A stretch of 64,000 nucleotides of DNA from Bacteroidia bacterium (GTDB taxonomy: Bacteria; Bacteroidota; Bacteroidia; Bacteroidales; VadinHA17). Of this stretch, positions 27,558 to 36,899 are shown piece by piece. Below the pieces are notes generated by a model. It worked only from the letters and a program-made list of their open reading frames with translations. It searched no databases and was not told the DNA's origin. The DNA lies in NCBI GenBank assembly GCA_026391215.1, contig JAPLDX010000068.1, forward strand, positions 1 to 64,000. The letters are read 5' to 3'. The position numbers and the translations under genes are program-made. The first letter of the stretch is position 1. Every line of letters begins with the position of its first letter.

Positions 27558-29876
27558 ATGAACAGCTGTTATAAAAAGGATGAATGGCTCATAATAGAGG
27601 AGGGATTCCACCCTGAATTCAACAGGGAATCGGAAAGCATATTTTCGATAGGGAATGGTTATATGGGACAGAGAGCAAATTTTGAAGAGCAATATTCAGG
27701 TGACAGCCTCCAGGGAAGCTATATTGCCGGTGTTTATTATCCTGATAAAACCCGTGTCGGCTGGTGGAAAAACGGTTATCCAGAATATTTTGCGAAAGTC
27801 CTGAATGCGCCAAAATGGATAGGTATAGATATCTCAGTTAACGGGAAACCCGTCGATCTTGCAACCTCAAAGCTCACCTCTTTCAGAAGAGTGCTCAACA
27901 TGAAAGAAGGATATATTGACAGGATTTTCAGAATAGCTGTATCGGGAAACAAAACTCTTGAATTTAATTCCAGGAGGTTCGTCAGCATGTCAGAGCCCGA
28001 TACCGGTGTTATCAGATATTCAGTAAGATCGGTTGATTTTGAAGGTATTGTAGGTTTTAATCTTTATATTAATTCCGATGTAAGGAATGAAGATGCCAAT
28101 TACGGCAAAAAATTCTGGAAAGAAGTTGGAAGGGAAGTAACAGAAGGAACGGGGATGATCATATCCAGAACGATGAAGACCGATTTCCATGTTGCAACAG
28201 GAATGTGCTATCAAATCCTTAGAAACAAAAAAGTCCTTTCTGTAAAACCGATCCTTACTAACCGTGAAAAGTACGTAGCCAATTCTTTTAAGGAAAAGAT
28301 CAAACCCGGTGATGACCTGACAGTTATCAAATATGTTTCAGTTCTTTCGTCCCTGAATAGTCCTAAGGGAGACCTGATGAATGATGTGAAGAAGCGGCTT
28401 AAGGAATCATCATCGAAAGGTTATGAAAAACTGTTTGCGGATCACAAACATGAATGGGAAAGAATATGGTCAGCCTCGGATGTTGTGATTGAAGGAGATA
28501 TTGCAGCCCAGCAGGCAATAAGATTCAATATTTTTCACCTGAACCAGACTTACACGGGAAAGGATGAAAGACTGAATATAGGACCAAAAGGATTTACAGG
28601 CGAAAAATACGGCGGAAGCACATACTGGGATACTGAAGCTTTTGCGCTTCCTTTCTTCCTGAAGACTGCCGATCAGAAGGTTGTCAGGAATTTGCTGCTG
28701 TACAGGTATAAGCATTTACCACGCAGCATTGAAAATGCAAAGAAGCTTGGTTTTAAGAACGGAGCAGCCCTTTATCCGATGGTTACAATGAACGGAGAAG
28801 AGTGTCATAATGAATGGGAAATAACTTTCGAGGAGATCCACCGTAACGGGGCAATCGCATATGCAATTCATAACTACATCAGGCATACCGGTGACAAGAA
28901 TTATATAGCTGATTACGGACTTGAAGTCCTGATTGCCATATCCCGTTTCTGGAGCCAGAGAGCAACATGGTCGGAGGATAAAAAGAAATATGTGATCCTC
29001 GGAGTTACCGGACCGAATGAATATGAAAATAATGTCAACAACAACTGGTACACCAACACACTGGCTGTATGGACATTGTCATATACAATCAAAAACCTGG
29101 AACAAGTCAGGGAAGAAAATAAGGATAAGTATAATAAAGTAGTCAAAAAGGCAGATCTCAATTTCACAAAAGAAACAAGCCTCTGGCGGGATATAATAAA
29201 GAATATGCACCTGCCCTATGATGATGTACAGAAAGTCTTCCTACAGCAGGATGGATTCCTTGATAAGGAACTTATACCAGCAGAAAAATTACCTGCAGAT
29301 GAGCGCCCGATAAATCAGCACTGGTCATGGGACAGAATACTACGTTCCTGCTACATCAAACAGGCTGATGTGCTCCATGGCTTATATGTATTTGAAGACC
29401 AGTATGATACTAAAACAATAAAGCGAAATTTTGATTTCTATGAACCAATGACCGTTCATGAATCATCCCTGTCAGCCTGTATACATTCAATTCTTGCATC
29501 GAGGATCGGGAATATTAAAAAAGCGTATGAACTTTATCTCAGGACGGCCAGGCTTGACCTCGATGATTATAATAATGAGGTTGCTGACGGTCTGCATATA
29601 ACAAGCATGGCCGGAACATGGCTGGCTATTGTCGAAGGATTTGCAGGAATGAGAATAACAGACAGCAAGATCGTTATCAATCCGCTTATACCGGACAAGT
29701 GGAAGTCATATTCATACCATGCAAGGTTCAGGGGAATCCTTTTTGAGATAAAGGTGAATCACAGGACAATAATTATAAGAAACCTGTCACCTGAAGCCCT
29801 TAAAATCATTAGTTTCGGAAATGAATATGAGGTTGCCGGCAGGGAAAAGAAAGAAGTCCAAATAGTAAAAAAATAA
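27558..29876 (+). CDS. GH65 disaccharide phosphorylase (maltose phosphorylase-like)
   Basis: A 772-residue cytosolic enzyme of glycoside hydrolase family 65. It is likely to split maltose with phosphate to beta-glucose 1-phosphate and glucose. The catalytic-acid segment NGEECHNEWEITFEE is at residues 412-426, with Glu419 or Glu421 as candidates for the catalytic acid. The phosphate-binding region around INQHWSWDRILR... KQADV and the later MTVHESSLSACIHS match family enzymes. The N-terminal beta-sandwich covers about residues 1-270 and the alpha/alpha barrel follows. Trehalose or kojibiose phosphorylases share this fold, so maltose is an inference from the GH13 and PgmB neighbours. Confidence 0.9.
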   Translation: MNSCYKKDEWLIIEEGFHPEFNRESESIFSIGNGYMGQRANFEEQYSGDSLQGSYIAGVYYPDKTRVGWWKNGYPEYFAKVLNAPKWIGIDISVNGKPVDLATSKLTSFRRVLNMKEGYIDRIFRIAVSGNKTLEFNSRRFVSMSEPDTGVIRYSVRSVDFEGIVGFNLYINSDVRNEDANYGKKFWKEVGREVTEGTGMIISRTMKTDFHVATGMCYQILRNKKVLSVKPILTNREKYVANSFKEKIKPGDDLTVIKYVSVLSSLNSPKGDLMNDVKKRLKESSSKGYEKLFADHKHEWERIWSASDVVIEGDIAAQQAIRFNIFHLNQTYTGKDERLNIGPKGFTGEKYGGSTYWDTEAFALPFFLKTADQKVVRNLLLYRYKHLPRSIENAKKLGFKNGAALYPMVTMNGEECHNEWEITFEEIHRNGAIAYAIHNYIRHTGDKNYIADYGLEVLIAISRFWSQRATWSEDKKKYVILGVTGPNEYENNVNNNWYTNTLAVWTLSYTIKNLEQVREENKDKYNKVVKKADLNFTKETSLWRDIIKNMHLPYDDVQKVFLQQDGFLDKELIPAEKLPADERPINQHWSWDRILRSCYIKQADVLHGLYVFEDQYDTKTIKRNFDFYEPMTVHESSLSACIHSILASRIGNIKKAYELYLRTARLDLDDYNNEVADGLHITSMAGTWLAIVEGFAGMRITDSKIVINPLIPDKWKSYSYHARFRGILFEIKVNHRTIIIRNLSPEALKIISFGNEYEVAGREKKEVQIVKK

Positions 29877-29892
29877 TTCAATCATAAAGATC

Positions 29893-31272
29893 ATGGAAAA
29901 AGTAATTGTTGGCCTGTTAACTGTTTTTATGGTATTGGCACTCGGCATTGGCGGATGTTCGTTCTTTGGTAAGAAGAAGGAGCTCAAGCCATTCACCTCT
30001 GAAGTCGTTCACCCGGACTGGACCAAAGATATAGTGATGTATGAGGTAAATGTAAGACAATACACCAATGAAGGAACATTTGCGGCATTTGCGGAACACC
30101 TCCCGAGACTTAAGTCCCTCGGAATTGATGTTCTCTGGTTTATGCCGACTTTCCCTATCGGAGTTGTAAACAGGAAAGGCGAGCTTGGCAGCTATTATTC
30201 AGTAAAGGATTTCATGGATGTTAACCCGGAATTTGGAACGGTTGACGATTTAAAGGATGTTATTGACAAGACCCACGAGCTGGGAATGTATGTACTGCTC
30301 GACTGGGTGCCCAATCATACTTCATGGGATAACCAGCTTACAATTGATCACCCTGATTGGTATGCAAAGGATTCAAATGGTAAATTTACTCCTCCCATCG
30401 GCACCGACTGGACTGATGTAATTCAGCTTGACTGGTCACAGAAAGGGCTTCAGGATTATATGATTGATGCAATGAAGTTCTGGGTTAACCTGGGAGTTGA
30501 CGGATTCCGAGTCGACCATCCGCATAATACCCCCAAAGAATTCTGGGAAAGGGCAAAAGCAGAGCTGAGTGCAATCAAGCCGGTATTGATGCTGGCCGAA
30601 CACGAAGGTCCGGGTTTTTTCATGGAGAAGGGATTTGACATGAATTATGCATGGGAGCTTCATCACATGATGAACAGTGTGGCTCAGGGAAAAGACAGTG
30701 CAAATGCCATAATGAAATACTTTAAGAGGGAACAGGCTGTTTACCCGCAAAAAGTTTACCGGCTTATGTTCCTGACCAATCATGACGAGAACTCATGGGC
30801 CGGAACAATTGATTCCCTGATGGGCGATGCACAGAAAGTTTTTGCAAACCTTATTTTTACGGCCCCGGGAGTGCCTCTCATCTACAGCGGCCAGGAGACC
30901 TGCCTTGATAAGAAGCTTAAATTCTTTGTAAGGGATACAATTGAATGGGATGCATGCGATCTAACTCCATTTTATACCAGCCTGATAAAGCTGAAAAAAA
31001 ATAATAAAGCTCTCTGGAACGGAGAATCGGGAGGGCAAATGGTTACAATTAAAACCGACAATAAAAACAAGGTACTTGCTTTTTACAGGGAGAAGGATGA
31101 GAACAGAGTGGTAGTCTTTCTTAACCTTACAAAAAAGAGCGTCTCATTCAAGCCTGTGCTTAAAGGGATTGAAGGTGAATACACGGATTATTATGCCGGG
31201 GAAAAAGTTTCCCTGCCATTAAGTGTAAAATATACACTTGATCCGTGGGGATATAGAGTTTATGTGAAATAA
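29893..31272 (+). CDS. GH13 alpha-amylase-family lipoprotein
   Basis: A 459-residue alpha-glucan hydrolase anchored as a lipoprotein (lipobox GIGGC, Cys22). The GH13 barrel starts with VMYEVNVRQYT. The catalytic residues can be read: nucleophile Asp208 (GFRVDHP), acid/base Glu236 (MLAEHEG) and transition-state stabiliser Asp298 (TNHDEN). A short C-terminal beta domain ends the protein. It would cut maltodextrins in the periplasm or on the cell surface, supplying the MFS importer. It begins 16 bases after the GH65 stop codon and ends the compact part of the operon; a two-hairpin repeat follows. Confidence 0.9.
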   Translation: MEKVIVGLLTVFMVLALGIGGCSFFGKKKELKPFTSEVVHPDWTKDIVMYEVNVRQYTNEGTFAAFAEHLPRLKSLGIDVLWFMPTFPIGVVNRKGELGSYYSVKDFMDVNPEFGTVDDLKDVIDKTHELGMYVLLDWVPNHTSWDNQLTIDHPDWYAKDSNGKFTPPIGTDWTDVIQLDWSQKGLQDYMIDAMKFWVNLGVDGFRVDHPHNTPKEFWERAKAELSAIKPVLMLAEHEGPGFFMEKGFDMNYAWELHHMMNSVAQGKDSANAIMKYFKREQAVYPQKVYRLMFLTNHDENSWAGTIDSLMGDAQKVFANLIFTAPGVPLIYSGQETCLDKKLKFFVRDTIEWDACDLTPFYTSLIKLKKNNKALWNGESGGQMVTIKTDNKNKVLAFYREKDENRVVVFLNLTKKSVSFKPVLKGIEGEYTDYYAGEKVSLPLSVKYTLDPWGYRVYVK

Positions 31273-31278
31273 CGGCAC

Positions 31279-31389
31279 GTACCCACCCCCTAGCCCCCTC
31301 CCTACTGCGTAAGGAGGGGGAATAAATTAATAATCAGCCACATAGCCCCCTTCCTTGCGTAGCAGGGAAGGGGGTTGGGGGATGGGTAC
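31279..31389 (+). repeat. two-hairpin inverted element, gene-less (MITE-like)
   Basis: The left end reads GTACCCA-C5-TAG-C5 and the right end reads G5-TT-G5-ATGGGTAC, an imperfect inverted repeat. Inside are two hairpins, C5...G5 at 31294-31320 and 31346-31374, around a 25-base AT-rich centre. The GTAC-bounded ends match those of the DUF559 element (62282-62862). It lies between the two GH13 genes and could terminate or attenuate transcription. Confidence 0.85.
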
Positions 31390-31441
31390 ATGCAGTTCAG
31401 GGATGGGGGGTAGATTACTACGTTGTTCAAATATTATTATA

Positions 31442-33289
31442 ATGAAAAGAACTCAAAGATTCATCAGGCTAACCCTGGTCGCTGCAATGATCAGTACAGC
31501 ATTGTCTGCTCAGAAGATTGAGCGTGTTGAACCTCCTTCATGGTTCACCGGAATGAAAGACACAGGTTTACAGTTGATGGTCTATGGGAAGGAGATCGGC
31601 TCATTTGATGTGATTGCTGATTATCCCGGTGTTAAAGTCACTAAATTGGTCAAGACCGGAAATCCAAACTACCTTTTTGTCAACCTTGATATCAGCAGCA
31701 GTGCAGTTCCCGGAAGTGTTAAACTGACTTTCACACAGGGCAAACAGAAGCTGGTGCATAATTATCCTCTCCTGGGACATCCGGCGGAGCCGGCAAAAGG
31801 TTTCAACACATCAGATGTAATTTACCTGCTAATGCCCGATCGTTTTGCCAATGGTGATCCATCAAATGACAATGTCGATGCCATGCTGGAAAAAGTCAGC
31901 AGGGCCAATCCCAACGGCCGCCACGGAGGAGACCTGAAAGGCATATCTGATCATCTTGATTATATTAAGGATCTTGGAGTTACCGGAATATGGCTTAATC
32001 CGTTCCTGGAGAATAATCAGACTGCTTACTCTTATCATGGATATTCAATAACTGACCTTTACTGCGTTGATCCGCGATACGGAAGCAATGAGGATTTTAA
32101 AAATCTGGTATCAAAAGCACATGATACGGATATGAAACTGATTATGGATATGATATGTAACCATATAGGATCAGGACACTGGTGGATGAAAGATCTGCCC
32201 TCGGAAGACTGGATCCATCAGTTCAGCACATTCACCCGCACCAATTACAGGGTGTCGACCAACATGGATCCTTATGCAGCAAAGAGCGATGCTGACCTGT
32301 CGGAGAAAGGGTGGTTTGACAATACCATGCCCGACCTTAACCAAAGCAATCCGCTTGTTGAAACCTACCTTATCCAGAACAGCCTCTGGTGGATCGCTTA
32401 CTTCGGTATTGACGGTATAAGGATGGATACCTATCCTTATCCTGAAAAGAACATGATGTCAAGATGGGCCAAAAGTATCACTGACGAGTTCCCGGGATTC
32501 TTTATCGTTGGAGAGGTATGGTACCAGCAGGAAGCAATGACTGCTTACTGGGCACTTGACAAAGTAAACAGTGATGGTTACCAGTCTAACCTTCCGTCTG
32601 TAACCGATTTCCCTCTGTCACTGGCTACCCATAGAGCATTTAATGAGCCTGATAACTGGACGGACGGATTAGCCAGATTGTACAATATACTTTCACAGGA
32701 TTTCCTCTATCCAGATCCTTTCCGCAATGTGATCTTCCTGGATAACCACGATATGACAAGATTCTTTACCGAAACCGGTATGAGGCTTGATATTTACAAA
32801 ATGGCCCTTTCATTTATCCTGACCACCAGGGGGATTCCTCAGTTTTACTATGGCACAGAGATAGTTATGGAAGGCGATAAAAATCGCGGTGATGGATATC
32901 TGAGAGGGGATTTCCCTGGCGGATGGCCGGGTGATAATAAGAATGCGTTTACCGGAAACGGGCTGACAACGACCGAGAAAGATGCTTTCGATTTTACTGG
33001 TAAGCTGCTCAAATGGAGAAAAGACAAAGAGGTTATCCATACAGGTAAGCTGAAGCATTACATTCCTGAGAACGGGCTTTATGTATATTTCAGGTATAAT
33101 AAAAATGAAAGTGTGATGGTTATTCTGAATAACAATGAAAAGAATTCAGTTACCATAAACAAAGACAGATATGCCGAGGCCATGGCAGGCTTCACAAAAG
33201 GTTATGATGTTATCACAGGCAAAACTGTGGATGACCTCACATCATTCAGGGTAGGTCCAAAGACAGCAATGATCCTGGAACTGAAATGA
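31442..33289 (+). CDS. GH13 cyclomaltodextrinase / neopullulanase-like (SusA-like)
   Basis: A 615-residue secreted GH13 enzyme. The ATG at 31442 is chosen because it begins a signal peptide ending LSAQ; a longer reading starts in the preceding repeat. An N-terminal Ig-like domain (about 25-120, cyclomaltodextrinase-N type) precedes the catalytic barrel, which starts at VIYLLMPDRFANGD. Catalytic residues are Asp329 (GIRMDTY), Glu358 (VGEVWYQ) and Asp437 (DNHDM). The C-terminal domain resembles the cyclomaltodextrinase C-terminal sandwich. It would act in the periplasm on maltodextrins or cyclodextrins, complementing the GH13 lipoprotein upstream. Confidence 0.9.
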   Translation: MKRTQRFIRLTLVAAMISTALSAQKIERVEPPSWFTGMKDTGLQLMVYGKEIGSFDVIADYPGVKVTKLVKTGNPNYLFVNLDISSSAVPGSVKLTFTQGKQKLVHNYPLLGHPAEPAKGFNTSDVIYLLMPDRFANGDPSNDNVDAMLEKVSRANPNGRHGGDLKGISDHLDYIKDLGVTGIWLNPFLENNQTAYSYHGYSITDLYCVDPRYGSNEDFKNLVSKAHDTDMKLIMDMICNHIGSGHWWMKDLPSEDWIHQFSTFTRTNYRVSTNMDPYAAKSDADLSEKGWFDNTMPDLNQSNPLVETYLIQNSLWWIAYFGIDGIRMDTYPYPEKNMMSRWAKSITDEFPGFFIVGEVWYQQEAMTAYWALDKVNSDGYQSNLPSVTDFPLSLATHRAFNEPDNWTDGLARLYNILSQDFLYPDPFRNVIFLDNHDMTRFFTETGMRLDIYKMALSFILTTRGIPQFYYGTEIVMEGDKNRGDGYLRGDFPGGWPGDNKNAFTGNGLTTTEKDAFDFTGKLLKWRKDKEVIHTGKLKHYIPENGLYVYFRYNKNESVMVILNNNEKNSVTINKDRYAEAMAGFTKGYDVITGKTVDDLTSFRVGPKTAMILELK

Positions 33290-33469
33290 GATCAGCAGGA
33301 AGAAATATTATTTCTGTCTCTATCATTTTATATTCTTTGTAACTTAAATTTATTCTAAAACCACACCTTAAATTTGTACCTTTACTTATAGACTATTCAC
33401 TTTCAATTTACACACCGAGGTTATACAGGGATGGAACCTTGAATCATTTACAGACAAAAAAATATAACT

Positions 33470-34561
33470 ATGAAAAAAATATCGTATTTCATGATTTTCC
33501 TAATTTTTATCGGATGTCAATCAATACCATCGGAGGAATGGAATTTCAGATCATTTTATAAACCCAAAGAAAATCCGATAATCCAGGCAGATTCATCTTT
33601 CAGTTTTGTCGATCCGGTTAAGAAAGAGGTGGTGAAATGGCAAAAAGCTGATGTTTTTAATCCTGCCGCCATTGTCAGGGACAATAAAGTATATTTGCTT
33701 ATACGATGTGAGGATAATCCTATTGCCAATCTGGGCGGACGAACTTCCAGAATTGGTTTGGCGTATAGCGATGATGGGATACATTTCACCAAATACCCTA
33801 CGCCTGTTTTATATCCGGATTCCAGTGAATATATGATATACGATTTTCCGGGAGGATGTGAAGATCCCAGAATTGTTCAAACCAGCGATTCCTTATATGT
33901 TTTAACTTATACCTCCTGGAATTATAAGATTGCCCGTCTAAGTGTAGCATTTTCAAAGGATCTGATTGTCTGGGAAAAGAAAGGACCTGCATTTGCAAAA
34001 GCATACAATGGAAAATTTTTAGACACATGGTCAAAATCGGGCTCTATAGTTACTAAAATGGAAAATGGCCGACAGGTTGTTGCACAAATAAATGGAAAAT
34101 ACTGGATGTATTGGGGAGAGCGTTTTATCAACCTTGCTTGGTCAGATAACTTCATTGACTGGACCCCTTTACTGGATGAAAAGGGAGAGCTTAAGAAACT
34201 AATTGAACCGCGAACAAGAAAATTTGATAGTGATCTTGTAGAATGCGGCCCTCCGGCATTAATAACCAATGAAGGGGTTGTATTATTTTATAATGGTAAA
34301 AATACCGAAGGAGAAAATGCCGATAAGTCTCTGCCTGAATCTACGTATTCAGTGGGGAAAGTTGTTTTTAATACTAATAATCTTGAAAAAGTAATCTATC
34401 GTACCGATACTTGTTTGTTAAAACCTACCTTACCCCATGAGGTTTCCGGACAATATTCGGCGGGAACTACTTTTGCTGAAGGGCTTGTGTATTTTAAATC
34501 AAAATGGTTTCTTTATTATGGTACGGCAGATTCCTATGTTGGTGTTGCAATTTCAAAATAA
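33470..34561 (+). CDS. GH130-like five-bladed glycosidase/phosphorylase lipoprotein
   Basis: A 363-residue lipoprotein (lipobox IGC, Cys16) with the five-bladed beta-propeller pattern of the GH130 / GH43-like superfamily. Recognisable segments are DVFNPAAIVRDNKVYLLIRCED, SRIGLAYSDDGIHF, a GGCEDPRI segment containing the candidate catalytic Asp, and LVECGPPAL. GH130 members cut or phosphorolyse beta-mannosides; the export signal makes a hydrolytic role more likely than phosphorolysis, but this is inference. It is 16 bases from the DUF1080 gene and probably in one operon with it and the oxidoreductase. Confidence 0.75.
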   Translation: MKKISYFMIFLIFIGCQSIPSEEWNFRSFYKPKENPIIQADSSFSFVDPVKKEVVKWQKADVFNPAAIVRDNKVYLLIRCEDNPIANLGGRTSRIGLAYSDDGIHFTKYPTPVLYPDSSEYMIYDFPGGCEDPRIVQTSDSLYVLTYTSWNYKIARLSVAFSKDLIVWEKKGPAFAKAYNGKFLDTWSKSGSIVTKMENGRQVVAQINGKYWMYWGERFINLAWSDNFIDWTPLLDEKGELKKLIEPRTRKFDSDLVECGPPALITNEGVVLFYNGKNTEGENADKSLPESTYSVGKVVFNTNNLEKVIYRTDTCLLKPTLPHEVSGQYSAGTTFAEGLVYFKSKWFLYYGTADSYVGVAISK

Positions 34562-34577
34562 TCAAAACATAAGTACT

Positions 34578-35324
34578 ATGAAAAAAATAAAAACTGCACT
34601 GAAAAGAAGTATTTCGGAGATAACATCCAGGAAAGCTTTATTGATTAAAAATCTTGTTGGAGGCATATTGTTTCTTATGATTTTAAGCCTGTCAGCATTT
34701 GTTTCAGATCGTTCAGAATGGCGGCAGCTGTTTAACGGGAAGGATCTGACCGGCTGGAAACACGCTGGCCCGGGAGAGCAATATGTGGAAGATGGCTTGA
34801 TAAAGTCACACGGTGGTATGGGCCTGATATACTGGCCCGGAGAGAAATTCGGGAATTGTATGATCCGGGTGGTTTTCAGGATGCGTGATGAAAACAGTAA
34901 TTCAGGAGTTTTTATACGGATGCCTATCGAACCCCGTGAGGAATGGATGCCTGTTCATTACGGCTTTGAAGTTCAGATTGACAATAAACCTGAACTATCT
35001 GACGAAGATGAATATCACTACACAGGCACTCTCTATTCACTGACAAAGCCATTAGCTAAAACCGGAAAACCAGGGCCTGAATGGAATACCATGGAGATTA
35101 CCCTCGCTGGTTCCCGTACCATTGTTTATCTGAACGGTACAAAAGTGACTGACTTTAAGGAAGGGGATCCGGTACCTGATCGTAAATTTGATTTTGAACC
35201 TTTCCGTGGTCCACGACCGGATTCTGGATTTATAGGTATTCAAAATCATGGTGATAAAGATGTTGTCTTCTTTAAAGAAATTGCTGTGAAGCCTCTCTCA
35301 AAAAAAGAACTAAATAGCTTATAA
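34578..35324 (+). CDS. DUF1080 (3-keto-disaccharide hydrolase-like) secreted protein
   Basis: A 248-residue protein of the DUF1080 concanavalin-like family. The start at 34578 (MKKIKTALK) is chosen because upstream in-frame codons overlap the GH130 gene. An N-terminal membrane segment (about 28-45, LVGGILFLMILSLSAFVS) acts as signal peptide or anchor. The family segments LFNGKDLTGWKH, FVFRMRDENSNSGVFIR-like (here VVFRMRDENSNSG) and GFIGIQNHGDKDVVFF are clear. Some DUF1080 proteins hydrolyse 3-keto-glycosides made by Gfo/Idh/MocA oxidoreductases, and such an oxidoreductase is the next gene, 33 bases on. Confidence 0.85.
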   Translation: MKKIKTALKRSISEITSRKALLIKNLVGGILFLMILSLSAFVSDRSEWRQLFNGKDLTGWKHAGPGEQYVEDGLIKSHGGMGLIYWPGEKFGNCMIRVVFRMRDENSNSGVFIRMPIEPREEWMPVHYGFEVQIDNKPELSDEDEYHYTGTLYSLTKPLAKTGKPGPEWNTMEITLAGSRTIVYLNGTKVTDFKEGDPVPDRKFDFEPFRGPRPDSGFIGIQNHGDKDVVFFKEIAVKPLSKKELNSL

Positions 35325-35357
35325 TTCATTATTGTCTGACATAATAAGAATAATAAA

Positions 35358-36884
35358 ATGAAAACGATTAAAAAAGAGTCAAAGAATCCGGGAGAAATCT
35401 CCAGACGAAAGTTTGTTATAACAGCAGCATCTGGAGCAGCAGCCATTACAATAGTCCCGAGCTTCGTGGTAAGCGGATGCGGGCATGTCGCGCCAAGCGA
35501 TAAATTGCTTATAGCAGCAGTTGGATGCGGAGGGGAAGGGAGCGATGACATCCGTCATTACGCAATTGCACCTAAAAAAAATGCAGAAATTGCTTTCCTC
35601 TGCGATGTTGATGATAGGCAGGCTGCTTCTAAAAGAAAAGAGTTTCCGAAAGCTAAGTTTTATTATGACTGGAGGGAAATGTTCGACAAGGAAAGCAAGA
35701 ACTTTGATGCAGTGTCAGTAGCTATTCCAGATCATAATCATGCCATTGTAGGTCTTGGCGCCATGCAGCTGAAAAAACATCTGTACCTTCAAAAGCCATT
35801 GACTCACGATATCTATGAGGCTCGTATCCTGACAGAAGCATCTGAAAAATATAAGGTTGTTACTCAAATGGGGGACCAGGGGGCTTCATGTGAGGGAATG
35901 CGCACTTTAAGGGAATGGATTGAAGCCGATGTCCTTGGAGAGATTGAAAAAGTCTATTGCTGGACTGACCGGCCGGTGTGGCCGCAGGGAATTCCCTGGC
36001 CTGATGCCCGCCCTGCAGTTCCGTCTGAATTAAAATGGGATCTCTGGCTGGGTACTGCTGAAGAAACGGAATATATTGATAATCTGGTTCCTTTCAACTG
36101 GCGTGGCTGGTGGCGGTTTGGTACCGGAGCGCTTGGCGATATGGGATGTCATATTATGGGACCACCGTTTAAATTGCTGGGTCTTGGGTATCCAACCGAA
36201 GTATCCTGCAGCGCAAGCACTGTTTACAGTGGCATTTTCATTGAAGGCATATATCCCGAAAGCGGACCAGTATCAAGTTCTGTACGCTTCAGATACCGGT
36301 TAAAAAATGGTAAAGACCTTGATCTCTACTGGATGGACGGCGGGATAACCCCGGAACGCCCATATGAAATAGAACCGGATCTTAATATGAATAATGTAAT
36401 GGCAGATTGGCCGGGACTTAATGATTATGAAGGGGGTACTCTTTTTATCGGGACCAAGGGAAAAGTGGCCTGTGGCTGGGGTGGTCGTAATCCGGTTTTG
36501 CTTCCACTTTCAAGAAATAAAGAGATCAATGTTCCGAAAAAATATCCAAGGGTAGAGGGAGACATGGATGGTCACTGGTGGCAGTGGATTGATGCCTGTA
36601 TTGCAGGTTATGGAAACGCTGAGGTTGATTCTCCGTTTGTCGGCTATGCCGGTCCTCTGACTGAAACCGTTCTGATGGGCAACCTGCTCCTGAGAAGTTT
36701 CAATATCCGTGAAAAGATAAAACGCACAGATCCTGTTTATGGCAATATGGAAGGATACATTTTCCCTGGCCGTTACATCAGTTATAAATGGGATGGGGAG
36801 AATATGAGAATAACCAATTTTGAACAAGCCAATCAATTTGTCAGAAGAGAGTACAGAAAAGGATGGGGTGACATGAAGATCTGA
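35358..36884 (+). CDS. Tat-exported Gfo/Idh/MocA-family oxidoreductase
   Basis: A 508-residue NAD(P)-dependent sugar oxidoreductase-like protein. A twin-arginine signal (SRRKFV, Arg16-Arg17) leads to a lipobox-like VSGC (Cys41). The Rossmann motif GCGGEG is at 56-61. The family PDHNHA and a QKPL motif in place of the usual EKP follow, and the C-terminal domain fits the long, Tat-exported Bacteroidota subgroup (GH109-like in size). It probably oxidises a sugar on the periplasmic side and carries its nucleotide with it. It ends a three-gene run with GH130 and DUF1080 and is convergent with the FG-GAP genes. Confidence 0.88.
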   Translation: MKTIKKESKNPGEISRRKFVITAASGAAAITIVPSFVVSGCGHVAPSDKLLIAAVGCGGEGSDDIRHYAIAPKKNAEIAFLCDVDDRQAASKRKEFPKAKFYYDWREMFDKESKNFDAVSVAIPDHNHAIVGLGAMQLKKHLYLQKPLTHDIYEARILTEASEKYKVVTQMGDQGASCEGMRTLREWIEADVLGEIEKVYCWTDRPVWPQGIPWPDARPAVPSELKWDLWLGTAEETEYIDNLVPFNWRGWWRFGTGALGDMGCHIMGPPFKLLGLGYPTEVSCSASTVYSGIFIEGIYPESGPVSSSVRFRYRLKNGKDLDLYWMDGGITPERPYEIEPDLNMNNVMADWPGLNDYEGGTLFIGTKGKVACGWGGRNPVLLPLSRNKEINVPKKYPRVEGDMDGHWWQWIDACIAGYGNAEVDSPFVGYAGPLTETVLMGNLLLRSFNIREKIKRTDPVYGNMEGYIFPGRYISYKWDGENMRITNFEQANQFVRREYRKGWGDMKI

Positions 36885-36899
36885 TTGACCTGATACAAT

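Noticed and set aside
31355..31441. Extended N-terminus of the second GH13 gene
   Set aside because: The extension is encoded by the G/C-rich repeat and lies in front of a good signal peptide.
34437..34577. Long N-terminal extension of the DUF1080 gene
   Set aside because: It would overlap the end of the GH130 gene by 125 bases and has no match to the family; the ATG at 34578 gives a normal protein.
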